From the NCBI RefSeq assembly GCF_008831285.2, contig NC_045138.2:4741205-4805204 (forward strand): a stretch of DNA of 64,000 nt, written 5' to 3'. A program made the position numbers and the translations under genes. Numbering within the stretch: the stretch's first letter is position 1; each line of letters starts with the position of its first letter. Below are positions 36,588-49,599 of this stretch, in pieces. Under the pieces are notes generated by a model that was given only the letters and a program-made list of their open reading frames with translations, had not been told where the DNA came from and searched no databases. The DNA is from Nymphaea colorata. Taxonomy: Eukaryota; Streptophyta; Magnoliopsida; Nymphaeales; Nymphaeaceae.

Positions 36588-37053
36588 TGTAACAACCCGA
36601 CCCACTTCTGGGCTCGGACCCCTAGTCTAGCGGATCTCAACCCGCTCCCTAACCGTTTTGGCTTCAACACCCAAAAAAGTTAGGAACCAGGACAACCATC
36701 TATTTAATAACCCCATTTATAAGCCCTTAGAAATTCCTCACAATCTTCAATATGGGACTAAATTTTTAGGGTGTTACAATCCACCCCCTTTAAGGCACAC
36801 ACGTCCCCGCGTGTGGGACCCTAAGTCCAAGTGTTGAACTGGCTCTGATACCACTGTAAGTCTGTAACAACTTGACCCACTTCTTTGCTCGAACCCGTAG
36901 TCTAGTGGATCCCAACCCACCCCCTAGGAGTTTCGGCTCCAGCCACCAAAAAGGTTAGGAACCAGGACAACCATCCATTTAATAACCCCCTTTATAAGCC
37001 CTTGAAAATCCTTCACAATCTTCAATATGAGACTAAATTTTTTGAGTGTTATG
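36588..37053 (-). mobile_element. TRIM retroelement (terminal-repeat retrotransposon in miniature)
   Basis: The LTRs are 36588-36778 and 36863-37053, each 191 bases, with internal sequence of only 84 bases. GTACT flanks the element on both sides (36583-36587 and 37054-37058). On - the order is LTR, spacer, primer-binding site TGGTATCAGAGCC (36853-36841, complementary to initiator Met tRNA), short internal part, polypurine tract AAAGGGGGTGGAT, LTR starting TGTAACACCC. The LTR ends are TG..CA except that the right copy ends TG on +. The LTRs differ at scattered positions, so the insertion is not recent. It codes for nothing and would need enzymes from another retroelement. Confidence 0.93.
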
Positions 37054-37058
37054 GTACT

Positions 37059-38607
37059 AATGTGTGTACACATGCATGTGTGCTGAACATTTGTGTAATG
37101 TGCATGTAGGCACAATCTCCATGCACACTTATGCATTTGTGTATGTTCATGTCTGTTTAATTTTTGCTTTTAATGTGTTTTGAGTTTTAATATGTTTTGT
37201 TAATTCATTGAAATTGCTTTTAATTTTTGCTTCAAGACTACATCTGCTTGCCTATGCATTTTGATATTAGTTAATGAAACTTTTTGTGGATTTTCATTGT
37301 AAATTGTCTTATTGATCCCTTCTATTTCTTTGTTCAGTTTGATTGAAGTTTTCAATTGTCATTTAAGAGTGCATATGTAACAGTATTGTTTATCAGCATC
37401 TTATCCATTTATCTGCGTAGATAAAAGTATCTGTTGATCAGCCTGATTGAGGTCAGCAACTTTCTCTTTTATTGAGTTGCATTCTGGATCACTTTCTTCC
37501 CTTTTATTTTGTACATCATTGGTCCATTTATCGTGAGATATAGATGGATCATGGCCATCAGTAAATAAAATGGAAACTGGAAGTGATGCATAAAGTGGAA
37601 GTGAAGCTAATATTTTGTAAAATGCTACGTTAGAATAGGAGGTGGGATTGAGGGAAGCCAGGTGTTGGAAATGGACTGGAAGCAAATGTCCTTGTTACTA
37701 TGAGTCTTTGTGATTCATATTCTGATGCTAGTGTGGCATTTCCAAAACGTTCAGGGAACAGGTGTGACATTTAGATAAATATGAGACTAAAGGAATGAAT
37801 CTTTGAGTTTGTGACTCATTTTTCAACCTACTTGAGTACAGCATCTCTGCCAGCATTTGGTGTGGGTGCAACTCAGGTACTCAGAGATGCACTGTTACAC
37901 AGCTATGGGTCACACAGCTTTTTCTAACAATGGAATATTAGAAGAATGTCTATGATACAGATCTTCCCCTCAATGTTACATGGAATGCCAACATTACGCA
38001 ACCATCTGCACAATGCTTTTATCATAAGGCTCTCTTGAGCTTTATAAGGTTTTGTTGGCTTCCTTACAACTTTGATGAATTGCACGTGTGCCTGTGGGAA
38101 TATGTGGCCAGCAGACTGCTACTCATTTTGTTGACATGGGGCTGAATCATATGCATTTTTCGATAAACCATCCCCCACTATCAAGCATGGGCACCCCCAT
38201 TTTTCACATCATGTCTAACTGAATCAAGCATGCTGAGATATAACTAATTTTTGAAGGAGTTCTTTGAAGACCGGCATCTGACATGGACGGTCTCAGGGCA
38301 TTCAGTCTGCACTATCAAAGATGCCCTTAAAAAGAGATTATCATCAGTGGAGTCTCTATTTGTGTTAGTATATGAAAGTACAATTTCCATGGCATTGCTA
38401 GGTATTATAATTTAGAGTGGCTACATTGGAAATGCAGCAACTTGTTCCATTAGTTCTTTATAGTAATATTGTTTGGTGTTTGTTGTACTATGAACTGTTC
38501 CTTATGGTGTTTGGTGTACTATGAACTGTTCCCTAAATTACTAGCTTTTGCTTTTTTGAATGATCATTTCTTTCTTCTAATTAGCATGTTTATCAATTTA
38601 TGCAGGA
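37059..38607. other. Unassigned stretch
   Basis: T-rich on +, no recognised gene. TGTTTGGTGT(A)CTATGAACTG is repeated at about 38470 and 38508. Confidence 0.4.
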
Positions 38608-38755
38608 TATTTGGCCTCTTTCTTCTGTTATAGGATGGCGTTGGTTGGTATTTGCTTCAGACTATATAGAGAGACAATTGACTGCTTTTCAAGGGCTTCT
38701 AGTGATCCCAAAGACCAAGCGATTAGCAGTTCCCAGGATGGCAGTGAAGGTTGCT
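38608..38755 (+). other. Exon-like segment after TTATGCAG
   Basis: An acceptor-like TTTATGCAG precedes a stretch open in two frames (one reads LYRETIDCFSRASSDPKDQA). I do not recognise it. It could be a 3' untranslated exon of the upstream PPR gene or a captured gene fragment. It ends just before the LTR at 38815. Confidence 0.2.
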
Positions 38756-38814
38756 GGAGAGCTCTCTTTTTTTCCTTTCTTTTTTCCCGTTCCGATTGTA
38801 TAGTTTCTTGGATC

Positions 38815-39070
38815 TGTTAACAGGAAGATCGATCTGTAAGGATGTGATATTTTAATCTCATAAAGTTTTGGGTCTGGATCTGATATGGACTCAGATCCTG
38901 TCGTCCCTTTATAGGGGAGCTTTTGTAGCCCTAATATGCTTGTAAGGAACATCAAGAGAGTGGATTGACCCAGAGAGAAAAGGCTGTCTTTGCTGCACGT
39001 TAGAGAAGGATTCAGTTCCTGTTTTCCACAGCCTTAACATTTGCTCACTTTCTTGCATGGTGTCAGAGCA
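38815..39070 (+). mobile_element. LTR and primer-binding site of a retrotransposon
   Basis: An LTR-like stretch begins TGTTAACAGG at 38815 and ends TTTCTTGCA at 39057. It is followed at once by TGGTGTCAGAGCA (39058-39070), one base from the initiator Met tRNA primer site TGGTATCAGAGC. I find no second LTR, polypurine tract or coding region downstream, so this is a 5' remnant. The left boundary is inferred from the TG dinucleotide. Confidence 0.55.
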
Positions 39071-42000
39071 AGAATTGTCCTTGAGTATGATTAAACATGA
39101 TTAGCTTGGGTTGCCATCTGTTTCTTTGTATGAACTCCTTCATCAATGATTCCTTTTTTGTCATTTTTGCTTCTATGGTCTTTGGTTTGGGCTTGAACCT
39201 TGTTTCTTTATAAATTATAATATTTGCTGTTCTTCTTATATATTTTTCCTCTGATGTTGCTAATCAATGTTGTTCAAGTTTTATCCTCTCTTGGAAGTCT
39301 TTTCTGTGTCAATACTTCTGTTTCTTGTTTCTTACTTCTGGATGTTGGGTTGTGGTTTTGATTTTATCTCCTTCCTCTTTTAGATACTAATCTGATATGT
39401 TTTCTCTATTGTCTTCTTCCTTTACCAAATCTGTTTATTTTCTTTTGTGCCTTTCTATCTCAAATATGTTTACTTTGTTCATGCTTTTCTTATTGTTTTT
39501 GTTCGAAGAAAGTAAAACTTATTGCTGATAAGCTAGCCTTGGTGGACGAAAGTAGTTGCCAGCATATCCAGTAAAATCTTACTGGTTTGGAACCCGAAGT
39601 TCATGTTGTCATCCCCTTAAGTATTTCCCCGACAGTGTTTCCCCGTCATTTCCTCATTTGAAGATCTCATACAACTATAAGTTCCAATATGAGATGAATC
39701 CCACTTAGGGGGATGTTACATCGTCAAAAGTCTCCAAATATTTTATCTGCAGGCGCTATTTAGAGGGAAAGTGAGAGGAGGAGGATGTCAAGGAGATCAA
39801 GATCGCGAGAGAACTCAGGGAAGCCGTGGTATCTTACTCTGTCCTAAATCCCTAATTAGTTTGGAGGTAAAAGAATTATGGTTTGTTAGATTGGTTGAAA
39901 CTTTGACATGTCAAGGTCAATTACTAGCATAAGATGTTATCAAACATATTAGAGAATGTCTTCGATCGCAAGAAGGAAAAGAGTTTGAGCAAATCTCAAA
40001 TTGGAGGAGAGAAAATTGTTAGCTTAGGGGCATGCTACAAAATCTGTGATTTGGAAGCAAAATTATCTGAGTGTTTAGTCGTTGATTTTTAGACAACTAG
40101 TTCTGTATAAGAGATGCAGATAATTTTTCCATATGTGTTGCTTATATTTGGAGAAACAGTCACTAATCAGTAAGTTTTAAGATGTGTAGTGACGGTTTAG
40201 AATATGCTGTTATTATGTTTTAGGTGATAAACTAATTATCTAAAAATTACTTTAAAATAATTTTATCTTCTTATGGATTAATTAACCATAAAAAAATTCA
40301 ACGTTTTTTCAACAATATTAATTGTGTAATCTCGTCTTCTGGTTCAGCACCAGTCTCCGAATCTTCTGGTTTGGCACTAGTCATACTTCCAGTTTAATAC
40401 TACTATACTTTTCTGCAGATTCTATTCAGATGTAGACTCAAATTCAGCTTTGAAGCTATTACTTGGGATTCAGATTTCATATATTCCATCTATTGCATCC
40501 TGCCGTCGTTATCATTCGCAAAAAATTGGGTGTGTATATATATATATATATAGCGGTATCTACTGTGTCAACAGCCTTGTAAGTCATTGGATAGGGGAGA
40601 TGTGTGATTAGATGACTCTATAAAGCAAGTATTTTTACAAAATAAGGAGATTAGACGTCGATAACTTTCACTGCAATGTAAACCTATTTACTGTATATGG
40701 AGATCTGCTGCCATTGCTGCTTCCCAAAGTAAAGCAGCGTCTTTAACTCCTCTATGCAATTACTGTATATCTTAACAACGAGATGTCACCCATTTTCCAG
40801 CTTGCTTTTCGCCCAATATTATCATATTAAAATGCATGTTTTGCATTTCGCCAGCCCGATATGTAACGGGCCGGCTCGGTAACTTGACTGGCCAACCCGA
40901 TGGGGCCAGATTCCACCTGCTATGTTATTTAATATTATTTTTATTTTAATAATGATATATATTTTATATTAAAAAATGTATTTTATTTAAAAAATGTTTT
41001 TTATTTTAACCGGACAGAACTCAACTTTAGCTGGAGTCTCGAACCGGCCTGAGCCTGATTCTCATCGGGCCGATGCCCAGCCCTACATTTTTATCTACCT
41101 TTTCGTTGCTTTAAAATAAAACAAAAAATCACAGTCACCTGGGTGCTTTTCATTTGAGCTCGCACCCGTTTCATTTGAGCTCGCACCCCAGAATCTGATT
41201 TCGGAAAAAAACCAAATCCAAAATCCACAAAATCAAATCCACCATTCTCACCCGTCAACCGTTGCATCTAAGTTAATACATATATAGATATATTATATGT
41301 TCTCTTTTCTCTTTCAAAAAAAACAATACAGGACTAAAAAATGGTGGCTTTCATAAAACGATCTGTTTGCCTTTTTTTTCAAACATTTCTTTTTTTATTT
41401 TTTCCCACTATCATAAAATGTATAATTTTAATTGTGTTATTTAATTTCTACAAAAAATTAATAATAATAATATTATTATTATTAATATTAATAAAATATC
41501 TTCACCGCACCGCCGCACCTAATTTTTTTGAGATGTGCCGCACCAGCACCCGCACCCCTCACACAGGTGACATAGCAAAAAATGTGTAACTTCATTATTT
41601 CATATTCTGTTTTGCCTGCATGAGTAATTGCGTTATTAAAAGTGCAGCTGCATTGCCTATTATAACCTAGTTGCATGCAAGCGTTCTGTTGATTTTGTAA
41701 ATTACTGTGCTCAAGATCGACATCAGCTTCCAATCTTTATTATTTCTAAGAGCTATTTTAGATCGTGTGCTCTTTATAAGAAGCCGATATTACTTTCTTG
41801 ATATTTCTTTATTAGTGAACAAAGGTAGTTATATATTTAATGAGGTGCACCAGCCACTATTAGTTCATTTTTAACTTTACAATATAAATGATTATTTTTT
41901 AACCTCCTGTAGTTCCACGTTTAATTTATGTCATAAATGAGGCACACCGAGATATTTCTTAGATAAATGTTTCTTCAATTTTTCCCTCTTTGAAATCCAT

Positions 42001-43067
42001 AATTCCTCTCCCTCTCTCTCTCTCTCTCTAGATCTACATGCAGTTTAAATTAATTGACTATTAACTATCATTCACCTGAAATCAATTTTTAAAAGCACCT
42101 TCCACAACTCATTAGTCATCATTTTTTTTAGAAACCAGGATTTAAAAAGTGAAAACCGAAAGGTTTTGAAAACTCATTAAAAAAAATGTTTTCACAAAAC
42201 CAAGTTTTTACAAAAAACCATTTTGTTCGAAGTGCTATCCAAATGCATCCTGACACTTTTCTCCACCGCTTCTAGCTTGGAGAGCAGTTTAATGACCATA
42301 GCCACAAAAAAACATGTTTTTTTTTTCGAAAGAAACGCAATAAATAAGTCAGTTCGTTTGAAACTTAAAAAATTATTATTAAGAAAAAGCTTAAAATTTT
42401 TTATTGTTGTGTTTTTTCCACATTTTTTAATGCAAAACTGCTTGTTTTCATTTACAATTTTTATTTGTTGCAAATTTATTTATTTTTTTATGTTTATGCT
42501 TTTAGTTTCTCACTTATGTTATTGTTCTCTAACTTTTAGTTTTTCTTTTAATTTTTTTTAATGTTAAACGTATTTTCTTGTATTTTTAAGCTTGCCACAT
42601 TACAATTAAAAAAAAAATCCTCGCCATTCAAGACACAAGAAAGACTCTTGTGGCAATCTATGGCCACTTTCCAGCAAGGTTCTCCTTCGTTGGCTGCATT
42701 CAAAACCAATAACGAAAACACTTGGAACACAGATCACAGAATGAAGTAGTGGTCTGCTATTGTCCTTAGCAGACTAACCACTGTTGATCCAATCTTTGTT
42801 AGGGAAGCATCTGCCCAATTTGCTTTCGACGTTTCCTTTGGCCCTCACGCCAGTTGGTCCAGGTGTATTTAACAGTCTCTTCTGGGGTCTTCTATTTTCA
42901 TCAGGTTGGCTGCATTAGCATTAATGAATTGAATGACAGAAACAGAGACCTTGGTGGCTAAATGCCTGCATGTTTGAGTTGAGCTCAGAGAGATGAAAGT
43001 GGAGGTCCATGACTCCATATCTAGGATAACAAGTGACCAAGTTCTCGCCGCTATAGCAAGGGCATTT

Positions 43068-43114
<47 letters not shown>

Positions 43115-44426
43115 AAGAAAATTGTTTATAAACAGCAAAATTATCAAATAACAAATTTAAAATTACAAATAGTCAATTCAACAATGAATAGTCTTTAAGT
43201 TCAGAGTTTGTAGTTCATAGTTCATCATCCCAACATCTTGATTTTCTTCAATGCTTTCATTAATCGAACTCATTGAAAGAAACAGCAGAATGATAAGCTA
43301 AGCCCATGTTGGCAGTATATAAATTGTGTTCTCCTTCAAAATCAAATTATTTTGGGGCTACATCCCAATGTTGATATGATCAACAATTGTGTTTTATTAT
43401 AAAATGAAAACCAAAAGACAAAAATGTTGACAACAAAAATATGTTTGATCTAATACAACACAAGAAAATGATCCAAACAAAACGACGTAACGCAATGTCA
43501 AATGAACAATACATGTATTCTTTTTATTTTGTTAAAAGAAGGCGCAAATTAGAGTGTACAAAAACCAAGTCTTCTGCATGTTGGCTAGTGAGTTTATTTC
43601 TTTTATTGTTGTGTATATGAGAATACATGCACCAATTTCTTTCACAACACAAGTTTGTAATAGTAGTCTCATTGCAACTTTTTGGATCACGGTCCTATCT
43701 AATCCATAGGATGCCCACCAATAAAAAATGAAAAAAACTTATGACATCGTCTTCTTTTGTTGCTGTTGCATCTTCAAAACTAAATTGTTCTAAAAAAAAC
43801 TTTGAATATTAACAAATAGCTTGCCTTCTCATGTAAGAATCTACAAAATAATTCTCTCTATACATGACATTCCATTATTATATAACTCATTATCTAGATT
43901 TAGAACAAGAAGTCTAGTTTTAATATAATATTTGAAATTTGAAGAATGAGCTATGTAATGCAATGGCGTATTGCTTTTGCCCTATCTTCCAACTAATATT
44001 ATATATATGTGATAAAAAACTCTGAATTATATCAAGTGGAGTGTCTTTCTTCTTTTTCTTTAAAATTATAGATTGAATTTACTCAATCATATCATTTTAC
44101 ATTCCATTAACTTTATCAAAGATAGACTCATCTAACCTCATCTTCAGCACATCGAAGCTCCACTTCTCTATTAACCACCATTTGAATTAGTGTATTCTGC
44201 ACTCTTTAAATTCTTTTTAACATAACAGTTATTGAAGCAAACCATATCTTTACATCAGTTTCTGTATCTTGAATGTATGAAAATAGCTCATGTCTTTGAG
44301 GATCAACTTCTAGACTTGGATGACCATATACGTCCTTCATTGCTAAATTTAGTGTACGTGCAACATATGAGGTCCAAACATATGTGAAAAATTATATATC
44401 AAATTTTTTTGCAAACAACAACGTTA
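39071..44426. other. Non-coding stretch with small repeats
   Basis: No gene is recognised. Contents include an AGGGGGATGTTACA LTR-like edge near 39713, an A/T trinucleotide run at about 41459-41495, a (CT)n run near 42010, a relative of the 22.6-kb element at 42290-42480 and a (TTA)n(TA)n run at 43071-43114. Frames at 42.2-43.1 kb are poly-T artefacts. Confidence 0.5.
43071..43114. repeat. (TTA)n(TA)n microsatellite
   Basis: About ten TTA units pass into TA repeats. Confidence 0.9.
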
Positions 44427-45400
44427 TCAATGATGAGTTGCACTCTCTTCCTCTTGCTTCCCACCTCTCTGGCCTCCTTTAGCATGAACAGCTTGAAATT
44501 TGTGACATATTTTAAAGCTCTGCTGCGGTGCTGCCTCTCCCTCCCCTCCTTCCTCTACCAGGGCTCTGGAAACTTGAACCTTTAGCTCCCTGTCCGTTTT
44601 CCCTCCTTCCCTGCTCCTAGAGACATCTACCACCAACTGACATTGCGCAGGGGCTGGATTTGCACCACGCTGTGCAGAGAAAGAAAAGCTCGGGGGAACA
44701 TCCTCCAACCTGAAAGGGAGACTCATCTCGACCTTGTTCTTGTCTCTCCTATTCTCAAAGCGACTCACAGTCTTTGATTTCTCCTCTACCTTAGACGACC
44801 CCCCACTGCTCTGCCTCACGGGCATTTTCCTATGCCTGCTGACCCTTTGTGCGCGCGACAGTTCCGAAACCCCCGTCTCCTTCTCAACCAACACCTAATT
44901 TTCCTGCCGGTGGGGAAGCCCGACTACTGTTAGCCACACTGCCACTCCGACGGTGCTCCCCTGGGTCATCACCCTTCCCCTCCTTCAGCCGCCTCTTGGG
45001 GCAGCTCTCAGGTGATGTGCATTGACGCCACAGATCTGACAAAGCCTGAGCCTCCCCTCGTAGACTGCTTCTTGAATAAGAAGTGGCTTCCCCCCAGATC
45101 GATCCCCACCTTAGGAGGAAGGCGAGAGTGAATTAACAGATCCAACAAGATGCAAGCGAAGTTCATACCAGACATCCTCATTGTTGGAAAATTAGCCTCC
45201 AGGAACTAACCACCAATACCCATCCCAACTGCATTGAAGATCCGCTGGTTCCAAAAGTAAGGGGCGAGCACCGAGAACCATACGAGACATCCTCATTGTT
45301 GGGGAATTCGCCTCACCTCAGATACCCATCGCAATTGCATTGAAGATCGGCTGGTTCCAGAAGTGAGGGGCGAGCCCCGAGAGCCTCACCCATAGAGGTG
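44427..45400 (-). pseudogene. LINE ORF1-like fragment (DUF4283 / CCHC knuckle), broken
   Basis: Plant L1-type LINE ORF1 proteins have a DUF4283 region followed by a CX2CX4HX4C zinc knuckle. Reading - from 45400, successive frames give PPHLWNQ-like and NQRIFNAVGMGIGG, then LPPKVGIDLGGSHFLFKK, then LCQICGVNAHHLR, where the knuckle is completed as CP only after a one-base shift near 45005. A charged tail (KRRLKEGKGDDPGEHRR) follows with further frame changes. A 155-codon frame at 44427-44894 is rich in Arg, Ser and Glu and may be the ORF1 tail. No reverse transcriptase lies nearby. GC content is clearly above the surroundings. The broken frames make this a dead fragment. Confidence 0.55.
45171..45397. 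repeat. 115-bp tandem duplication inside the LINE-like fragment
   Basis: GACATCCTCATTGTTGG starts at 45171 and 45286, and both units contain TGAAGATC(C/G)GCTGGTTCCA and AGGGGCGAGC. The duplication repeats the DUF4283 WNQRIFNA region. Confidence 0.8.
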
Positions 45401-47250
45401 CTGTGATGGAGGGGTTAGGTTCCAACGGAATCCCTGGATGCCATTGTGCTGCCACCAGATCCTTTCCCTCCACCCTTCACTCCCCTTTATTCAACACAAG
45501 ATTCAGTTCGTCCTCATTGGTAACTGGGTTGTCAAGAAACCCAGTTTTTCCTGTCATCCAAACAATCGGTGTCATCCAAACAGCACCTTCAAAAAAATAG
45601 TTTTCACAAAAAACGTTTCTTTAAGGGGTGGATCCAAACAAGGCTTAATAGTTAAGATTTAAGTATAAAACAGAAAAATACAGACACCCGAGAGTTGTGA
45701 TTCGCGACATCGCAAAATCAAAATAGAAGCTCAAGAGTACAAAATCTGTAGACGGCAGAAATCAACCTAAGAAATGATTTAAGTTAACAATCTAACATTG
45801 TGTGCCGATGAAAAAACCAACATAGACAAAACAAACGAACAAAAAAAATTAAAAAAAAAACATTCCACAATAACTACGGTGCACAATCAAACAATGAAAA
45901 GGACTGAAAAAAAGCAATAAAACATGCATTTGAGTAGGATAGAATTTGAACTAGAGAGAGCAACCGCCGGACAATGGAGAAAACTGCCGGCAGCTGGAGA
46001 AAAATAAACGGGGCCTGAGAAATGAGAATGCTTGTGCGATGTGTAAAACACTGCCAGTTATCGGAGACCAGTCGAATGTCTCCACCGGCCATCGGAAACA
46101 CACTCGCCGGTTTTAGTCGTCAGAAAATTCTTCACCGCACTGGATGATTGAAAGGAAGCAACACACACGAAGGAGATGGAGAGGGGCACCGATCATAAAT
46201 GATCGTGCCTTAAACCCTTTCCTTTTAACTTAGAAATTTTAAAAATAAGAAAGATGAAAAGAACACCCGACTCCCATCAAACACTTGAGTGATGAGTCAT
46301 ATTCAAAACGGACGAAAAAGGTCGGTGCGGCTGCAGATGCTTGCCGACTGTTTGTGGGCGCACATCAAGGCTGCACCCTCACACTCCCGGCACTCAGACG
46401 GTAGGGTTTGTGTGACTTGGCCCTTGGCCGCCACACAAATTGCACCGGGTAGCTTCTCTCTCCACCAGCCCTCAACAATCTAAATTTCAATAAAGAGGTT
46501 ATATGTGAATTATTCAATCTTAGTTTAGGCTATTATCTATGGAACATGTTACATGTTATGGCCCCCCATAAATTACATGTTGTGAGCTAAATATGACCAA
46601 AATGGTACTCGTTAAATGAAAATCTCTTCTTCTATGCATCCCCAAAACGAGTCGAGCTTGAACTGGACTCTAGTCATATATAGCTCCGCTTAAGCTTGAC
46701 TGGAGCATCACTTACTACCGAGTTTGAACTCGAGCTCGACTCATTTAAGCTCGTGCCTCTTAATATATATTTTATGCTTAAAATTTCTATATTTTTATTT
46801 AAACCATTTTAAGTTTCTACAATTACAAGAACAAGTATTGGTGCTAATGAGTTTAATTGAATCCAGTCATTCAACTCGAACTCGACTCCATTACAAACTT
46901 GAGTTACCAATTAAGCTTAAAGCCTTAAACTCAACTCCTTTAATTTAATTGAGTAGAGTTTAATCGAGCAGGTTCCAGTCGAGACCCCTCGTTGAACATT
47001 GTAGGCCAAAAGTGGAACCCAAAAACAAGTTCCCTTATAAAATTATGAAAATGAGCCTACAGAAAAGGTGTGAACTCCGGTCACCTCGGTTTCTGCGTTC
47101 CTGTTGATCACTTTGTGATGCGTGGCTACCTATGTCGTCTATCTTCGTTATTTCATTGGAAATGGCTGAAAGCTTGCTCCTTGGATGGGCAAAGCCACAC
47201 GTCTCTGTCGAGACGTTCATCCTCGATACTCTAAGCGGTAATCCTGCGGT
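45401..47250. other. Non-coding stretch
   Basis: No gene seen. A CTCGAGCTCG-type dispersed repeat lies at 46640-46990, related to 24600-25010. Confidence 0.5.
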
Positions 47251-47266
47251 ATGAGCGTCCACCACG

Positions 47267-49590
47267 GCTTGCTAGAGGCTGCCCACCAAATATTAGATGA
47301 AATGCCTAAAACGTTTGTTGTCCACTTGGAAACCATGATTTCAGATGTTGTTCAATTGCCAAAATGGGTAAAGCACGCATGTGGGTCGCAATATGTTGTA
47401 TACGCACGTGGCTCGGAATGTTGTATAATTCCCAATTGGGTAATCTATGCAAGTGCCGCCTCCCCTTAATCTGTATTGGATGTTCCTTGTGCTGATGACT
47501 TCCCGAAGCAAAATCTTGTCATGATTTAGCTTTCAAAGCAAATTCTCTGGCCGAAGCTTTCATGTAAATTTGTTTTTGTGAAGCAAATATTTTGAGCTTC
47601 GGTGCTACTGTGCTGTTTTGGGGTCTCTGTTTAAGACGCATATGTTTATGCCGGTGATAATCTGTGCCAGGTTTCCTGGTGTGGGAGTTGTCTAATAGAC
47701 ATGTGCGCAGCAGCGCAAAGTATGTGGTGTCTAAAGTGCATGATATCTATTTGAAAAATGCTTGAGCGAGGTTGTGTTATGGGGCCGGACCCATGGTCAT
47801 CTTATGGAAGAGCAATTATGATGTTGCAGTCGATCTGCGTTAAAGCTAATTCTGCATAAAAGATCGTCTTCTCGATTAGAACAGTGGAAGGGCAATGTAT
47901 TTGTGCTCAGTCTTGCAATGTGGAAGACTTCTTGCTTTGCATCTTTGAAAGAAGGATGCTGACCAGTGGTCCTCTGTTTGGAGAAGGCAGCTTCGAATTA
48001 CTGACCTGTATGGACGTGATGGCATGGGACAGCCTCGTTTGAGACTAGATGCTAGAGAAATAATTTTTAGAGAGGCCAAGCCAGCAGAAGATACAACTGA
48101 ATTGTTTAGGGAATGTTCTGTAATTGGCTTTTTTAAGGTTTGGAACTCTTACGATTGAAGCTTGCTGAATCCCTGTGCTCCTTCATTGTAGGCCAATATA
48201 GGGATAAACTTTGCTTTTAGGTTGTTTTCCTTGCTGTTGATTGACTCATTCTTTTCGAATAAAAGGGAGGGGACCTATCAACCCTAGCAGCTTTGCATTG
48301 GAGGTTGTGTTATGGAACAGTTTGCACAAATGCTGCGTTTAAGAAAATGCTGCTTGTTAAACAACGAATCCCCTTTTATCGGTGCAAGACAGGTTGTTAT
48401 CTAGTGAAGCCACATTGTCAACTGCAGTAGTTACATGTGTGTGCTCATGTTTAGTAATAGAATTCTTTTACTGGTTCATGCTTTGGTGCAAAATTTCACG
48501 AGTAGTCATTGTACATGATTGCTCAATTTCAGTTGGATGATCCAGGAGCCCACTTTTATGCTCTCATTACCATCTCTTTTCTGATTTTTGCAGATGATTT
48601 CACGCCTATTTGATTGGAAATGTTATCAGATTTACTGGATTTTTATGTCAATGCATCAGGAAATGCTAGACAGGATTTGCGGTGGCGTTGCCTCGCTCTC
48701 ACCTCTTTGATTTATAGGTGTAAAGAAGCTGGGAACGTTGGTGATACTGATGCACTTGAAACTTTGTTTAAAATGCCCAAATAGAATATGGCGTCACCGG
48801 CTGCTACTATTTGGTAGTGAACAGAGAATTGCTAGAAAATAAGCTGTATAGTTGTCTGTGGTGTTGAAAGCAAAACATGTTATTCAACGGTTTGCAGTAT
48901 TTCCAATTATTTTGCTGGCCTGAAATATAGTTCACGTAATGAACTGTAGGTATAAAACTGAAAACTTTGTGTGGTTGATGGAGGGCCACATATGGATCAG
49001 TCAAAAATGCCTTTCTGATATTTGAGAAAGAGGAGATTGAGTCCTGTGAGATGTATTGTAGGACATACTTGACTGGACCCTCGTTTATGGTTTTGGACTT
49101 TGGAGAAATGGTAGTAAGACATCAAGCTTTTAAAAGTATTTGATAGTTCTGTCCTAGTACTCTGAATATGGTCTGAAGTCAGGTTGCCACAGAGGAGGAT
49201 GACCTCCGAATCGTGAATGGAGCAGAAACAGATCTTGTCCTAATTTACTGCTTGAAGTCCTCTGTGGATGTAGTTGAAGGCAATAAAGGAAATTTGGAGG
49301 ACTATACTTGGTCATTGTTGGAGTTCTGGACAGCATAATATAGATTGCAGTTCTATGCGAACACTTCATTGGTTATCAAAGTTTGAACATGTCTGCAAGC
49401 AACAAAGCATGGATTAATTCCACATAAGAATCATTGGGCATGTATGGCTGTTGATCTTCATTAAACTGGTCATTTATGTGCATTGCAGAAGCTTACCAAC
49501 GTAAGCATAATTCTTTCGGATGCAATAATGCCTTCCCTGCTTAGTGCCTGCAAATTCATGGCAATCATGAGATAGGAAGCATGTGGCATC
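47267..49590 (+). pseudogene. Decayed PPR gene
   Basis: Scattered PPR phrases occur in order on + in shifting frames. GLLEAAHQILDEMPKTFVVH lies at 47267-47330 (compare GLLEDAHRLFDEMPERNVVS). IYRCKEAGNVGDTDALETLF plus KMPK-stop-NMAS lies at 48700-48800. HWACMAVDLH-stop-TGHLC lies near 49440, and SDAIMPSLLSACKF near 49520-49560 matches the E-motif SLLSACKIHGN, with HGNHEIG following in another frame. Stops and frameshifts separate them, so it cannot encode a full protein. Individual phrases are short, and the link between the first and later blocks is inferred. Confidence 0.5.
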
Positions 49591-49599
49591 AATGCTTTA

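Noticed and set aside
40850..41080. GGGCCGGCTCGG / CGGGCCGATGCCC motifs as possible transposon ends
   Set aside because: Inverted pairing is poor and no target duplication was found.
42869..43154. Tyr/Ile/Asn-rich minus frames
   Set aside because: Product of the (TTA)n(TA)n microsatellite.
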